Assembly: GCA_025457805.1 (NCBI GenBank)
Contig: JALOTR010000021.1
Coordinates: 1 to 11,966, forward strand
Direction of reading: 5' to 3'
Length of the DNA: 11,966 bases
Origin: Akkermansiaceae bacterium
GTDB lineage: Bacteria; Verrucomicrobiota; Verrucomicrobiia; Verrucomicrobiales; Akkermansiaceae
Shown: piece by piece, positions 6,520-11,966 of the stretch
Layout: each line of letters begins with the position of its first letter
How positions within the stretch are numbered: the first letter of the stretch is position 1
The notes under the pieces: generated by a model
Told to the model about the DNA's origin: nothing
The model's input: the letters and a program-made list of their open reading frames with translations, nothing else
Database searches by the model: none
Made by a program: the position numbers and the translations under genes

Positions 6520-7549
6520 GGGGGCGAACGGCGGGGAGGAAATCGTTTCTCCGATTGAAGACCGTGTGAATGCCCTATTGGATGCAATAGAAGCTGCCGA
6601 AGCTCATTTGCTGCAACTTGGATTCGATGTGTCCTGCCTCAAGGGGGCCAAGGGATTCGAAAAGATCCGGGCGTTTCGTGATGCGGTGAATTGTCTTTGT
6701 AAGAGTGATGAGAGCAGGCGCCGCTATGAGATCATCGCACGGCAGGTGTTCTCCCGCTTCAAGGCCCTGGTGATGGAGCCGAGTGCGTTTGCCTATTCGG
6801 AACGCCACGACAACATCGAAGCGATTTTCAAAAAGCTATCTGAGCGCCGTGATCTATCGGATGTCACCCAAGTCCTCAAAGAGCTCCGCAAGATCATCAA
6901 TGACGCCATTGCGACCGCAGGTCCCGGTGAAGATCAACGGGACGAATTGCGATATGATCTTTCGAATATCAATCACGAGCGATTGCGGACGGAATTTGCA
7001 ACGAGGGTGAAGAGGAAGGCGAGCGTCGTTCAGGACATCCGGGACCTGATCGAGGCAAAGCTGGCCCAAATGCTCGCGAACAACCCGACGCGAATGGATT
7101 ATTACGCCCGCTATGGTGAGATCGTGGCGGAGTATAACCGGGAAAAGGACCGTGTGACGGTGGAGGATACATTTGCCCGCCTAACAGACTTCCTGGGTGG
7201 GCTTGATGAAGAGGACCGCCGGGCCGCGCGTGAAGGCCTCACCGAAAGCGAACTGGCAATCTATGATCTCCTGAAGAAAGACGATTTGAAAGCGGCCGAA
7301 CTTGAAAGGATCAAGCAGTCCAGCAAGAAGCTCTTGGAACGGCTCCGAGAGGTCGTGAGGCCGCTCGATCAATGGACTGAGAAAGAAAGCACGCGGGCCG
7401 AAGTCGAATCCGAAGTTCTCGACGAGGTATTCCGCCTGCTGCCAGACCCGCCATTTTCCGAGTCAGAAAAAGAGGAGCTTGCCGCGAAGGTGTTTGAACA
7501 TCTTTGGATGCAGTCGTCCTCCGGCGCGTTTCCAGAGCAGGCGGCTTGA
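6344..7549 (+). CDS. HsdR C-terminal fragment: end of helicase lobe 2 and helical domain
   Basis: Continues hsdR in a different frame from CLSTLYIDKPMRAHTLMQAIARANR (helicase motif VI) through DFGLIVDYNGML and the long charged helical region to the natural C-terminus at 7549. The only nominal start is TTG 6344, which overlaps the previous fragment. It contains no Walker A or nuclease residues, so on its own it should be inactive. In intact HsdR this C-terminal helical region contacts the methyltransferase complex. Confidence 0.75.
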   Translation: MSACLSTLYIDKPMRAHTLMQAIARANRIYPGKDFGLIVDYNGMLKSLRAAFAQYALGEGANGGEEIVSPIEDRVNALLDAIEAAEAHLLQLGFDVSCLKGAKGFEKIRAFRDAVNCLCKSDESRRRYEIIARQVFSRFKALVMEPSAFAYSERHDNIEAIFKKLSERRDLSDVTQVLKELRKIINDAIATAGPGEDQRDELRYDLSNINHERLRTEFATRVKRKASVVQDIRDLIEAKLAQMLANNPTRMDYYARYGEIVAEYNREKDRVTVEDTFARLTDFLGGLDEEDRRAAREGLTESELAIYDLLKKDDLKAAELERIKQSSKKLLERLREVVRPLDQWTEKESTRAEVESEVLDEVFRLLPDPPFSESEKEELAAKVFEHLWMQSSSGAFPEQAA

Positions 7550-7567
7550 GGCGCTTGGGAGTTTTCG

Positions 7568-7631
7568 CTCCTCCAACAAACTCCGCGCCATCGCCGGATT
7601 GACTTTGATCGTGATCTCGGCACCCGCCAGC
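7568..7631 (-). pseudogene. Relic resembling the 3' end of an SNF2 helicase gene
   Basis: Aligned by eye without gaps, these 64 bases match 9464-9527, the last codons of the SNF2 gene in the same orientation, at 50 of 64 positions. On the minus strand the relic reads AEITIKVNPAMARSLLEE, compared with ADITNKLDPAMVRALLEE for the intact gene. The stop codon at that point is gone (CGC follows instead) and no other SNF2 homology is visible on either side. It lies in the 178-base gap between hsdR and the antitoxin gene. Confidence 0.5.
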
Positions 7632-7693
7632 GTCTTGTGGGGAGTGAGGTTTTGGATGTGTCTTTTCAGGGGATTTCGCTCCAAATTTTGGAT

Positions 7694-7721
7694 TTGACCA
7701 TTTTTCTGACCATTTTACGAT
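7694..7721 (+). promoter_or_regulatory. Candidate antitoxin-toxin promoter, leaderless
   Basis: TTGACC (7694-7699), a 16-base spacer and TACGAT (7716-7721) form a sigma70-like pair with 5/6 and 4/6 matches. A start site about 7 bases past the -10 box falls on the ATG at 7728, which predicts a leaderless mRNA. In agreement, no ribosome-binding site precedes that ATG. The match alone is modest. Confidence 0.4.
7695..7716 (+). promoter_or_regulatory. Direct-repeat operator candidate
   Basis: TGACCATTTT occurs at 7695-7704 and again exactly at 7707-7716, a 12-base period that places both copies on nearby faces of the helix. They cover the spacer of the predicted promoter. Phd/YefM antitoxins usually repress their own operon through paired upstream sites, so this is the natural candidate, though such sites are more often palindromic. 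Confidence 0.45.
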
Positions 7722-7727
7722 TATGGA

Positions 7728-7982
7728 ATGAACGTCCGCCAAATCAGCATCAGTGAGTTCAAGGCTCATTGCACGGAGGAGATTCGCGCGGTGGAAAAGG
7801 GCGATCTCCTGCTCGAACTCACCCGCCACGGAAAAACTGTCGCCGTGGTCCAGTCACCTTCCGTAGCTCCCTCGGCACCCACTTTGGAGAATTGGGTTTG
7901 CAGCGGAAAAGGCACGGTGACATTCGCGCCCAGCTACGATCCAGCCGCCCCGGCATTCGAGCCGGAGGATTGGGAAAGTTGA
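7728..7982 (+). CDS. Phd/YefM-family antitoxin
   Basis: An 84-residue protein from ATG 7728. Residues 4-42 (RQISISEFKAHCTEEIRAVEKG...LTRHGKTVAVVQ) have the typical Phd/YefM layout: a beta strand with an SEF(K) helix, then a second helix, and the HGK-x-VAVV strand of the DNA-binding fold. The acidic C-terminus (FEPEDWES) would be the toxin-binding tail. The protein should neutralise the PIN-domain product encoded 9 bases downstream and repress the shared promoter. No Shine-Dalgarno is present. A two-codon start-stop, ATGGAATGA (7723-7731), overlaps the start codon in another frame and could affect initiation. Family assignment rests on the pattern and on the partner gene. Confidence 0.85.
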   Translation: MNVRQISISEFKAHCTEEIRAVEKGDLLLELTRHGKTVAVVQSPSVAPSAPTLENWVCSGKGTVTFAPSYDPAAPAFEPEDWES

Positions 7983-7991
7983 CACTACCCG

Positions 7992-8402
7992 ATGGTCGTG
8001 AACACGAACTACCTGCTCGATACTTGTGCCTGGATTGACGCTTTCACCGCACCGGAGCTGCTGAAACCCAGCGTCCGTAAACTCCTCAGCTCCCAGCGCC
8101 TCATCCATGTCGCATCCATTAGCCTACTGGAAGTCGCCCGCAAGGAAGCTGTAGGTCAACTGATATTCGGCATGCCACTTGCCGATTGGTTCCGCATCGC
8201 CTTGCCGCAGAATCGTGTGAAAGTCATCGAGCTTTCCCCGGAAATTTCCATCGACGCCACCCGCCTTCCCGAGTGGAGCCACAAGGATCCCGGCGACCAA
8301 CTCGTCGTCGCGACCGCCCGTACGCACCGCCTCACCGTCCTTACCTCCAACGGGAAAATCCTCGCCTATCCCCACGTCCAAAGCCTCGCTTCCCGCAAAT
8401 GA
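7992..8402 (+). CDS. PIN-domain toxin (VapC-like ribonuclease)
   Basis: A 136-residue PIN domain running over the whole protein: LLDTCAWIDAF (D10), SLLEVARKEAVGQL (E47), the HKDPGDQLVVATA helix (D99, D102) and LTVLTSNGKILAYPHV at the C-terminus. PIN toxins are Mg-dependent RNases that cut tRNA or rRNA; the target cannot be read from sequence. In most relatives the last of the four acidic positions is Asp in a T-x-D-x-x-I context; here it is N120, which may weaken metal binding. ATG 7992 is 9 bases after the antitoxin stop, consistent with one operon. The stop is followed within 5 bases by a REP hairpin that may serve as transcript end. Confidence 0.85.
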   Translation: MVVNTNYLLDTCAWIDAFTAPELLKPSVRKLLSSQRLIHVASISLLEVARKEAVGQLIFGMPLADWFRIALPQNRVKVIELSPEISIDATRLPEWSHKDPGDQLVVATARTHRLTVLTSNGKILAYPHVQSLASRK

Positions 8403-8406
8403 GCCA

Positions 8407-8557
8407 CCCGTGGGTTGAAACCCATGGGTAGCATCGTCCCGTCGCGCTGCGACGCGTTGGGATGCCGGGTCGCAGAGCGACCATTGATGGTAGCCGGGTG
8501 TTTCAACGCCCGGACATTGAGCCGATGAAAGATTGCGTCGCATCGCGACGCTTGATT
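8407..8557. repeat. Composite REP/BIME unit, copy 0
   Basis: Five hairpins in a row: an iREP stem at 8407-8428 (one G-T pair), GTCGCGCTGCGAC (8441-8453), GGTCGCAGAGCGACC (8468-8482), the GTAGC-headed REP stem at 8494-8513, and GCGTCGCATCGCGACGC (8535-8551). The order matches copies 1 and 2 downstream. It begins 5 bases after the PIN toxin stop codon. The last hairpin is the left inverted repeat of the transposase. Confidence 0.85.
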
Positions 8558-8579
8558 GTTAGGGGGAAATCTATAGAAT
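8552..8579 (+). promoter_or_regulatory. Possible transposase promoter
   Basis: TTGATT (8552-8557), 16 bases, then TAGAAT (8574-8579) resembles a sigma70-type promoter. It begins inside the left inverted repeat and lies about 20 bases before the ATG at 8601. No ribosome-binding site is obvious between them. Confidence 0.3.
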
Positions 8580-8600
8580 GTTTGAAAGCACACATGTCCC

Positions 8601-9053
8601 ATGGCGAATACGTTTACTTCGTTGCACTATCACATGGTTTTCAGCACCAAGAACCGTGAACGATGGATTACATCGGAAGTTGAGGAACGGATTTGGGCTT
8701 ATCTCGGGGGTATCGCTAAGGAAAACAAGGTGCATCCCATTCAGATCGGGGGAATTGAGGATCATGTGCATCTTCTGTTAGGGGCACCGGCATCGCTTGC
8801 CCCTAGCAAGATTGCACAGTTGATCAAAGGTGGTTCCTCCGCGTGGATTCACGAAACGTTTCCAAACATGAAGAGGTTCGCATGGCAGGATGGGTATGGT
8901 GTTTTCTCGGTGAGCAAATCCAACATCCCGGAGGTGGTGGATTATATCCGGGGGCAACGTGAACATCATCGGACCAGGACGTTTCAGGAGGAATATATCG
9001 CGTTTTTGAAGAGGCATGAGATCCAATATGATGAGCGGTATGTTTGGGGGTGA
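8601..9053 (+). CDS. REP-associated Y1/HUH transposase (IS200/IS605 superfamily)
   Basis: A complete 150-residue single-domain Y1 transposase, the usual length for this group. The fold markers are LHYHMVFSTKNRE (8-20), the HUH metal-binding pair in GGIEDHVHLLL (H55-V-H57), SKIAQLIKGGSSAWIHETF, FAWQDGYGVFSVSKS (93-107), and the catalytic tyrosine candidate Y115 in VVDYIRGQREHH. It would nick single-stranded DNA next to folded hairpins through a 5'-phosphotyrosine. No TnpB/IscB accessory gene is present and it sits between palindromic repeats, which favours the RAYT type over a classical IS605 element. ATG 8601 gives the conserved MANTFTSLHYH start. No frameshift or missing catalytic residue is seen, so it may be active. 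Confidence 0.9.
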   Translation: MANTFTSLHYHMVFSTKNRERWITSEVEERIWAYLGGIAKENKVHPIQIGGIEDHVHLLLGAPASLAPSKIAQLIKGGSSAWIHETFPNMKRFAWQDGYGVFSVSKSNIPEVVDYIRGQREHHRTRTFQEEYIAFLKRHEIQYDERYVWG

Positions 9054-9075
9054 GCATGAGGCGAGACATGGCTTT

Positions 9076-9096
9076 TCAAGCGTCGCGATGCGACGC
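9076..9096 (-). repeat. Right inverted repeat of the transposase unit
   Basis: Exact reverse complement of 8535-8555. It contains the palindrome GCGTCGC-GAT-GCGACGC (9080-9096) and lies 22 bases after the transposase stop codon. Confidence 0.8.
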
Positions 9097-9112
9097 GAAT
9101 CCGGGGGTGGGT

Positions 9113-9294
9113 GCTCGTCCGTGGGTTGAAACCCACGGCTACCATCGTTCGGTCGCTCTGCGACGGAGACGAGGGTGTTCGATTCGCGACGGAGGGGGAT
9201 ATCGGTCGCGGAGCGACCATTGAGGGTAGCCGGGCGTTTCAACGCCCGGGGTAGGGTGATGAAATCTTTTCCGTCGCGTCGCGACGGTTGACTG
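9113..9294. repeat. Composite REP/BIME unit, copy 1
   Basis: Same order of five hairpins as copies 0 and 2: the perfect CCGTGGGTT-GA-AACCCACGG stem (9119-9138) followed by GCTAC, the GTCGC-TCT-GCGAC hairpin (9152-9164), GGTCGC-GGA-GCGACC (9204-9218), GTAG then CCGGGCGTT-TC-AACGCCCGG (9230-9249), and CCGTCGCG-T-CGCGACGG (9271-9287). It differs from copy 2 mainly by about 25 extra bases between the second and third hairpins. Confidence 0.85.
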
Positions 9295-9297
9295 GGC

Positions 9298-9454
9298 GCT
9301 CGTCCGTGGGTTGAAACCCACGGCTACATTCATTCGGTCGCGCTGCGACGTAGAAGGATGCCCGGTCGCAGAGCGACCATTGATGGTAGCCGGGCGTTTC
9401 AACGCCCGGGTTGGGTGATGGATTCTTTTCCGTCGCGTCGCGACGATTGACTGG
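9298..9454. repeat. Composite REP/BIME unit, copy 2
   Basis: Tandem with copy 1 and nearly identical outside the central gap. Hairpins lie at 9304-9323, 9337-9349, 9364-9378, 9390-9409 and 9431-9445. It ends 6 bases from the stop codon of the SNF2 gene on the opposite strand, so its hairpins could also end that transcript. Apart from these units and the short 9054-9112 spacer I see nothing else in the 407-base gap between the transposase and the helicase gene. Confidence 0.85.
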
Positions 9455-9460
9455 CGATGC

Positions 9461-11965
9461 TCACTCCTCCAACAGCGCCCGCACCATCGCTGGATCGAGT
9501 TTGTTGGTGATGTCGGCATCCGCTAACAAGCCGGCGGCGAGTTTGGCTTTGTCTTGTTGGAGTTGATGGATGCGTTGTTCGACCGTGTCCTGGCAGAGGA
9601 GTTTGTGGACGAAGACGGGTTTGTCCTGGCCGATGCGGTAGGCGCGGTCTGTCGCTTGGTTTTCGGCGGCGGGGTTCCACCAGGGGTCGTAGTGGATGAC
9701 GGTGTCGGCGGCTGTTAGATTGAGGCCGGTGCCGCCGGCTTTGAGGGAAATGAGGAAGAGGGGGATTTTTCCGGTTTGGAAGTCCTCGACTAGTTTGCCG
9801 CGGTCTTTGGAGGCTCCGGTGAGTTTGAGGTAGGCGATTTTTTCCTTCACGAGATGCGCCTCAATCAGGCTGAGCATGGTGGTGAATTGGGAAAAGATGA
9901 GGATACGGCGGCCTTCTTCGATGAGGACGGCGAGCAGTTCGGTTAGGAAATCGAGTTTGGCGGATTCCTTCACTGCGTGGGAATATTCGTCTGGCAAGAG
10001 GCGGGGATCGCAGCAGATTTGGCGGAGTTTTAATAGAGCATCGAGGAAGACGATTTGATACTCGCTGCCGCCACGCGCGGCGAGGGCTTCGCGGACGCGT
10101 TTGTTCATGGTGGCTCTAACGGTTTCGTAGAGGTCCTTTTGTGCGGTGTGGAGTTCGATGAGGTGGACGAGTTCGGTCTTCGGCGGGAGTTCTTTGGCGA
10201 CCTGATCTTTGGTGCGGCGGAGGATGAGCGGGGCGACGCGTTTTTTGAGGACTTCGTTGCATTCTTCGTTGCCGTCTTTTTCGATGGGTTTGCGGAAGCG
10301 GGTATTGAAAGCTTCCTCGCTACCGAGGAAACCGGGGACGAGGAATCGCATGAGACTCCATAACTCGCCGAGGTGGTTTTCGACGGGGGTTCCAGATAAG
10401 CAGAGGCGGTGGCGGGCTTCGAGTTTGCAGGCGGCTTGCGCGACTTTTGCACGTGGGTTTTTGATGTTCTGTGCTTCGTCGAGCACGATCATGTGCCAGG
10501 TGTGGAGTCGGAGTTTCTCGATATCGCGGTGGAGCAGGGCGAAAGATGTGAGAACGAGATCGGCGTGGGGGATGGAGCGGTGGTATTTGGTGCGTTCGGG
10601 GCCGTTGAGAACAAGCACGCGGAGGTCGGGTGTGAACTTGAGGGCTTCCGCTCGCCAGTTGGGAACGACGGAGGTGGGGGCTACGACCAGCACGGGTGCG
10701 CCGCGCGAGTGGCCACTTTGTTTTTCTGTTAGAATGTGGGTGAGGGTTTGCAGGGTTTTGCCGAGACCCATGTCATCGGCGAGGATGCCATGGAGGCCAT
10801 GACGGGCAAGGAACTGCATCCAGCGGAAACCGGCGAGTTGATAGTCGCGCAAGGTGGCTTTGACACCGGCGGAGGGTTCGATGGGTTCGATGCCGGAGAA
10901 ATCTTTGATTTTGGAAGCAAGCTCGGCGAGGTCGGGCGGGGGATCGATTCCGAGGTCGGCGAGTTGGGCGAGGGAGGCGGCGTCGAGGGCGTGGAGCTTG
11001 GTTTTTTCCGGAAATTTCGGGTCGATGAGCGACGCGAGGTGCTTCAGGATGCGGCGGACGCGGCCGATGGGAAGCTTGAGCGCATCGCCATCCGGCAGCG
11101 GGGCATAGACGTGTCCATTGTCCGGGCGATCAAGGGTTTCTTCGAGAAAATCGTTTTCTAACAACCCGGCAAGAATGGGCAGGAGGTCATAGCGTTGACC
11201 GGAGACATCGAAGCCGACGGAGAGGCTAAACCAGCCGCCGGCTGTGGGCGTGAGGGCGCTGTCCCACTGCGAGGGATCGGCATCGAAGACGCGGTGGCCG
11301 ACGTTGTCATCGATGCTGACGCTCCAGCCGTTTTCAACGAGGCGGGCGACCATTTCGCCGCGAAACTGGTGCCAGAAGGCATCGACCGAGATGCGGGATG
11401 GATCGGGAAACCAGCGGTCGCGTGGCTTGGCATCACGGGCGTCGCGGGACTTGAGGTTGAGCAGGAAGCGCCAGGCGGAATTCGATTGGAGCGAGGAGAG
11501 TCCGGTGTCGGCAAGTTGGCGCGCGGCGGTGTTTTCGGCGGCGGCGTTGTGTTCGAGGATGGCCTCGCTGCCGTCTGTTAGAGTGATGCCGCTGGTCCAA
11601 TGCGGTTGTGAGCTGCGGAGCGGACTACGACGTCCGCCGTAGTTCACCGTGGCATCGGCGGCGATCCAGAATTCGGGCTCCGGCTGGCCGAGGGATTGGA
11701 GGAGAAGTTTCGAAGTGCGATCGACTGGCTCGCGGGTGACATGGATTTCGAAGACCGGCTCGATGATCACGCGGGGGAGTTTGGCGGGCAGCGGTGGCGG
11801 TGCGGCGGGAGCTTTTGGCAGCGCTTCCGCCACGGCGGCGGCGACGCTGCGGCCGGAGAGGCGGGTGAGGTCGCGTTCTTTTTCCGCCTTCAGGAGAAGG
11901 GCGGCGGCGTGATGGCAGTAGGTGCCGATTTCGCAGGAGCAGAATGTTTCCAAGTCCCATGAGCT
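9461..11965 (-). CDS. SWIM-type SNF2/DEAD-like helicase (5' end outside window)
   Basis: An SNF2-family ATPase that would translocate on double-stranded DNA and remodel protein-DNA contacts. The frame runs off the right edge, so the N-terminus is missing; the TTG at 11953 lies within the SWIM zinc finger and is not the start. In residues counted from that TTG: SWIM finger CSC...CHHAAALLL (6-21), a proline/alanine linker (45-60), a beta-rich middle region (60-360), motif I DDMGLGKT (393-400), motif II DEAQ (492-495), SGTPVEN (520-526), the RRTKDQVAKELP switch (579-590), AGGTGLN (739-745) and motif VI DRAYRIGQ (769-776). It ends DPAMVRALLEE. All helicase motifs are intact. No partner gene is visible in the window. 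Its real role (transcription, repair or defence) cannot be decided here. Confidence 0.92.
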   Translation of the reverse strand, partial: SSWDLETFCSCEIGTYCHHAAALLLKAEKERDLTRLSGRSVAAAVAEALPKAPAAPPPLPAKLPRVIIEPVFEIHVTREPVDRTSKLLLQSLGQPEPEFWIAADATVNYGGRRSPLRSSQPHWTSGITLTDGSEAILEHNAAAENTAARQLADTGLSSLQSNSAWRFLLNLKSRDARDAKPRDRWFPDPSRISVDAFWHQFRGEMVARLVENGWSVSIDDNVGHRVFDADPSQWDSALTPTAGGWFSLSVGFDVSGQRYDLLPILAGLLENDFLEETLDRPDNGHVYAPLPDGDALKLPIGRVRRILKHLASLIDPKFPEKTKLHALDAASLAQLADLGIDPPPDLAELASKIKDFSGIEPIEPSAGVKATLRDYQLAGFRWMQFLARHGLHGILADDMGLGKTLQTLTHILTEKQSGHSRGAPVLVVAPTSVVPNWRAEALKFTPDLRVLVLNGPERTKYHRSIPHADLVLTSFALLHRDIEKLRLHTWHMIVLDEAQNIKNPRAKVAQAACKLEARHRLCLSGTPVENHLGELWSLMRFLVPGFLGSEEAFNTRFRKPIEKDGNEECNEVLKKRVAPLILRRTKDQVAKELPPKTELVHLIELHTAQKDLYETVRATMNKRVREALAARGGSEYQIVFLDALLKLRQICCDPRLLPDEYSHAVKESAKLDFLTELLAVLIEEGRRILIFSQFTTMLSLIEAHLVKEKIAYLKLTGASKDRGKLVEDFQTGKIPLFLISLKAGGTGLNLTAADTVIHYDPWWNPAAENQATDRAYRIGQDKPVFVHKLLCQDTVEQRIHQLQQDKAKLAAGLLADADITNKLDPAMVRALLEE

Positions 11966-11966
11966 G

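Larger units (their letters stand above)
4462..7549 (+). pseudogene. hsdR: Type I restriction subunit HsdR, disrupted by an amber codon and an internal deletion
   Basis: Joined across its lesions, this reads as a near full-length HsdR, the DNA-translocating restriction subunit of a type I enzyme. It starts at ATG 4462 (MAHTNINSEDRLVQATFAAHL) and ends naturally at 7549 (FPEQAA, stop). The PD-(D/E)XK nuclease is present (RRADLVCF...VFIELKA, 4934-4992), as are helicase motifs TQGSGKS (5578-5598), DEAH (5881-5892) and TGTPL (about 5962-5976). Lesion 1 is TAG at 4663-4665 in the otherwise uninterrupted frame (LNP-stop-LPASALDEAV); a glutamine or aspartate codon is usual there. Lesion 2 lies near 6340-6355, where CARMWKRIE jumps to CLSTLYIDKPM in the +2 frame. 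Homologues have on the order of 100 or more residues between these points, including the TGFD motif of the second RecA lobe. Restriction activity is therefore essentially ruled out. No hsdS lies nearby. Confidence 0.9.
8535..9096 (+). mobile_element. REP-associated transposase unit with 21-bp inverted ends
   Basis: A perfect 21-bp inverted repeat (8535-8555 against 9076-9096) brackets the HUH transposase gene. Each end contains the hairpin GCGTCGC-NNN-GCGACGC plus the flanking TTGA. The 562-base unit is embedded in a cluster of related composite repeats, as expected for a RAYT/REPtron. Whether these hairpins are the actual cleavage sites is inference. Confidence 0.65.

Noticed and set aside
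1236..7549. A functional type I restriction-modification system
   Set aside because: hsdS is missing, hsdM lacks part of the SAM site and its C-terminus, and hsdR carries an amber codon and a large frame-shifting deletion.
8407..9454. CRISPR-like array (repeated GTTTCAAC-containing palindromes)
   Set aside because: Repeats are near-perfect self-palindromes occurring in both orientations, spacing is irregular (about 50-185 bases), spacers are themselves repeated, and no cas genes are present. REP/BIME elements explain it better.
10055..11581. Several plus-strand open frames, rich in Gly/Glu/Phe, opposite the SNF2 gene
   Set aside because: All are antisense to intact SNF2 motifs and have the composition expected from reading a GC-rich gene backwards.

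Overview
The window looks like an accessory, defence-island type stretch of a GC-rich (roughly 55-62% by eye) Gram-negative chromosome. A Verrucomicrobiota-like host is my best guess (Planctomycetota second), because of the GTAGC-headed palindromes around a REP-type transposase, the SWIM-SNF2 helicase and the flavour of the HsdM/HsdR proteins. This is inferred from memory of such genomes, not searched.

Layout, left to right. (1) 3-893: the 3' part of a gene joining a UPF0158-like domain to a minimal-nucleotidyltransferase domain, followed by a 104-residue orphan ORF (925-1239). (2) 1236-7549: the wreck of a type I restriction-modification locus. hsdM (from 1236) has lost an internal segment before its SAM-binding motif. 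It is cut off after about 350 codons and runs in frame into a PLPEGEG-type repeat and a DUF559 (Vsr-like) nuclease cassette. In the place where hsdS would be expected lie a TPR/ST7-like gene (+) and, convergent to it, an orphan 'polyvalent' kinase-like gene (-). hsdR (4462-7549) has an amber codon at 4663-4665 and a frame-shifting deletion near 6340-6355. No hsdS is visible, so the system is almost certainly dead as a restriction enzyme. (3) 7568-7631 (-): a short relic resembling the 3' end of the SNF2 gene found 1.9 kb further on. (4) 7728-8402: a Phd/YefM antitoxin and PIN toxin pair with a direct-repeat operator candidate and a promoter that predicts a leaderless mRNA. (5) 8407-9454: three composite REP/BIME units, with a 150-residue HUH/Y1 transposase between the first and second; the transposase is bracketed by a perfect 21-bp inverted repeat. 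(6) 9461-11965 (-): a SWIM-SNF2 helicase whose N-terminus is off the window.

The genes do not form one working pathway. The best reading is a hot spot where a restriction system decayed while smaller elements (DUF559 cassette, REP transposase, toxin-antitoxin pair) arrived or persisted. The parts most likely to be active are the toxin-antitoxin pair, the REP transposase and the SNF2 helicase. The most novel-looking architectures are the UPF0158-nucleotidyltransferase fusion, the HsdM-DUF559 in-frame chimera and the composite five-hairpin REP units.
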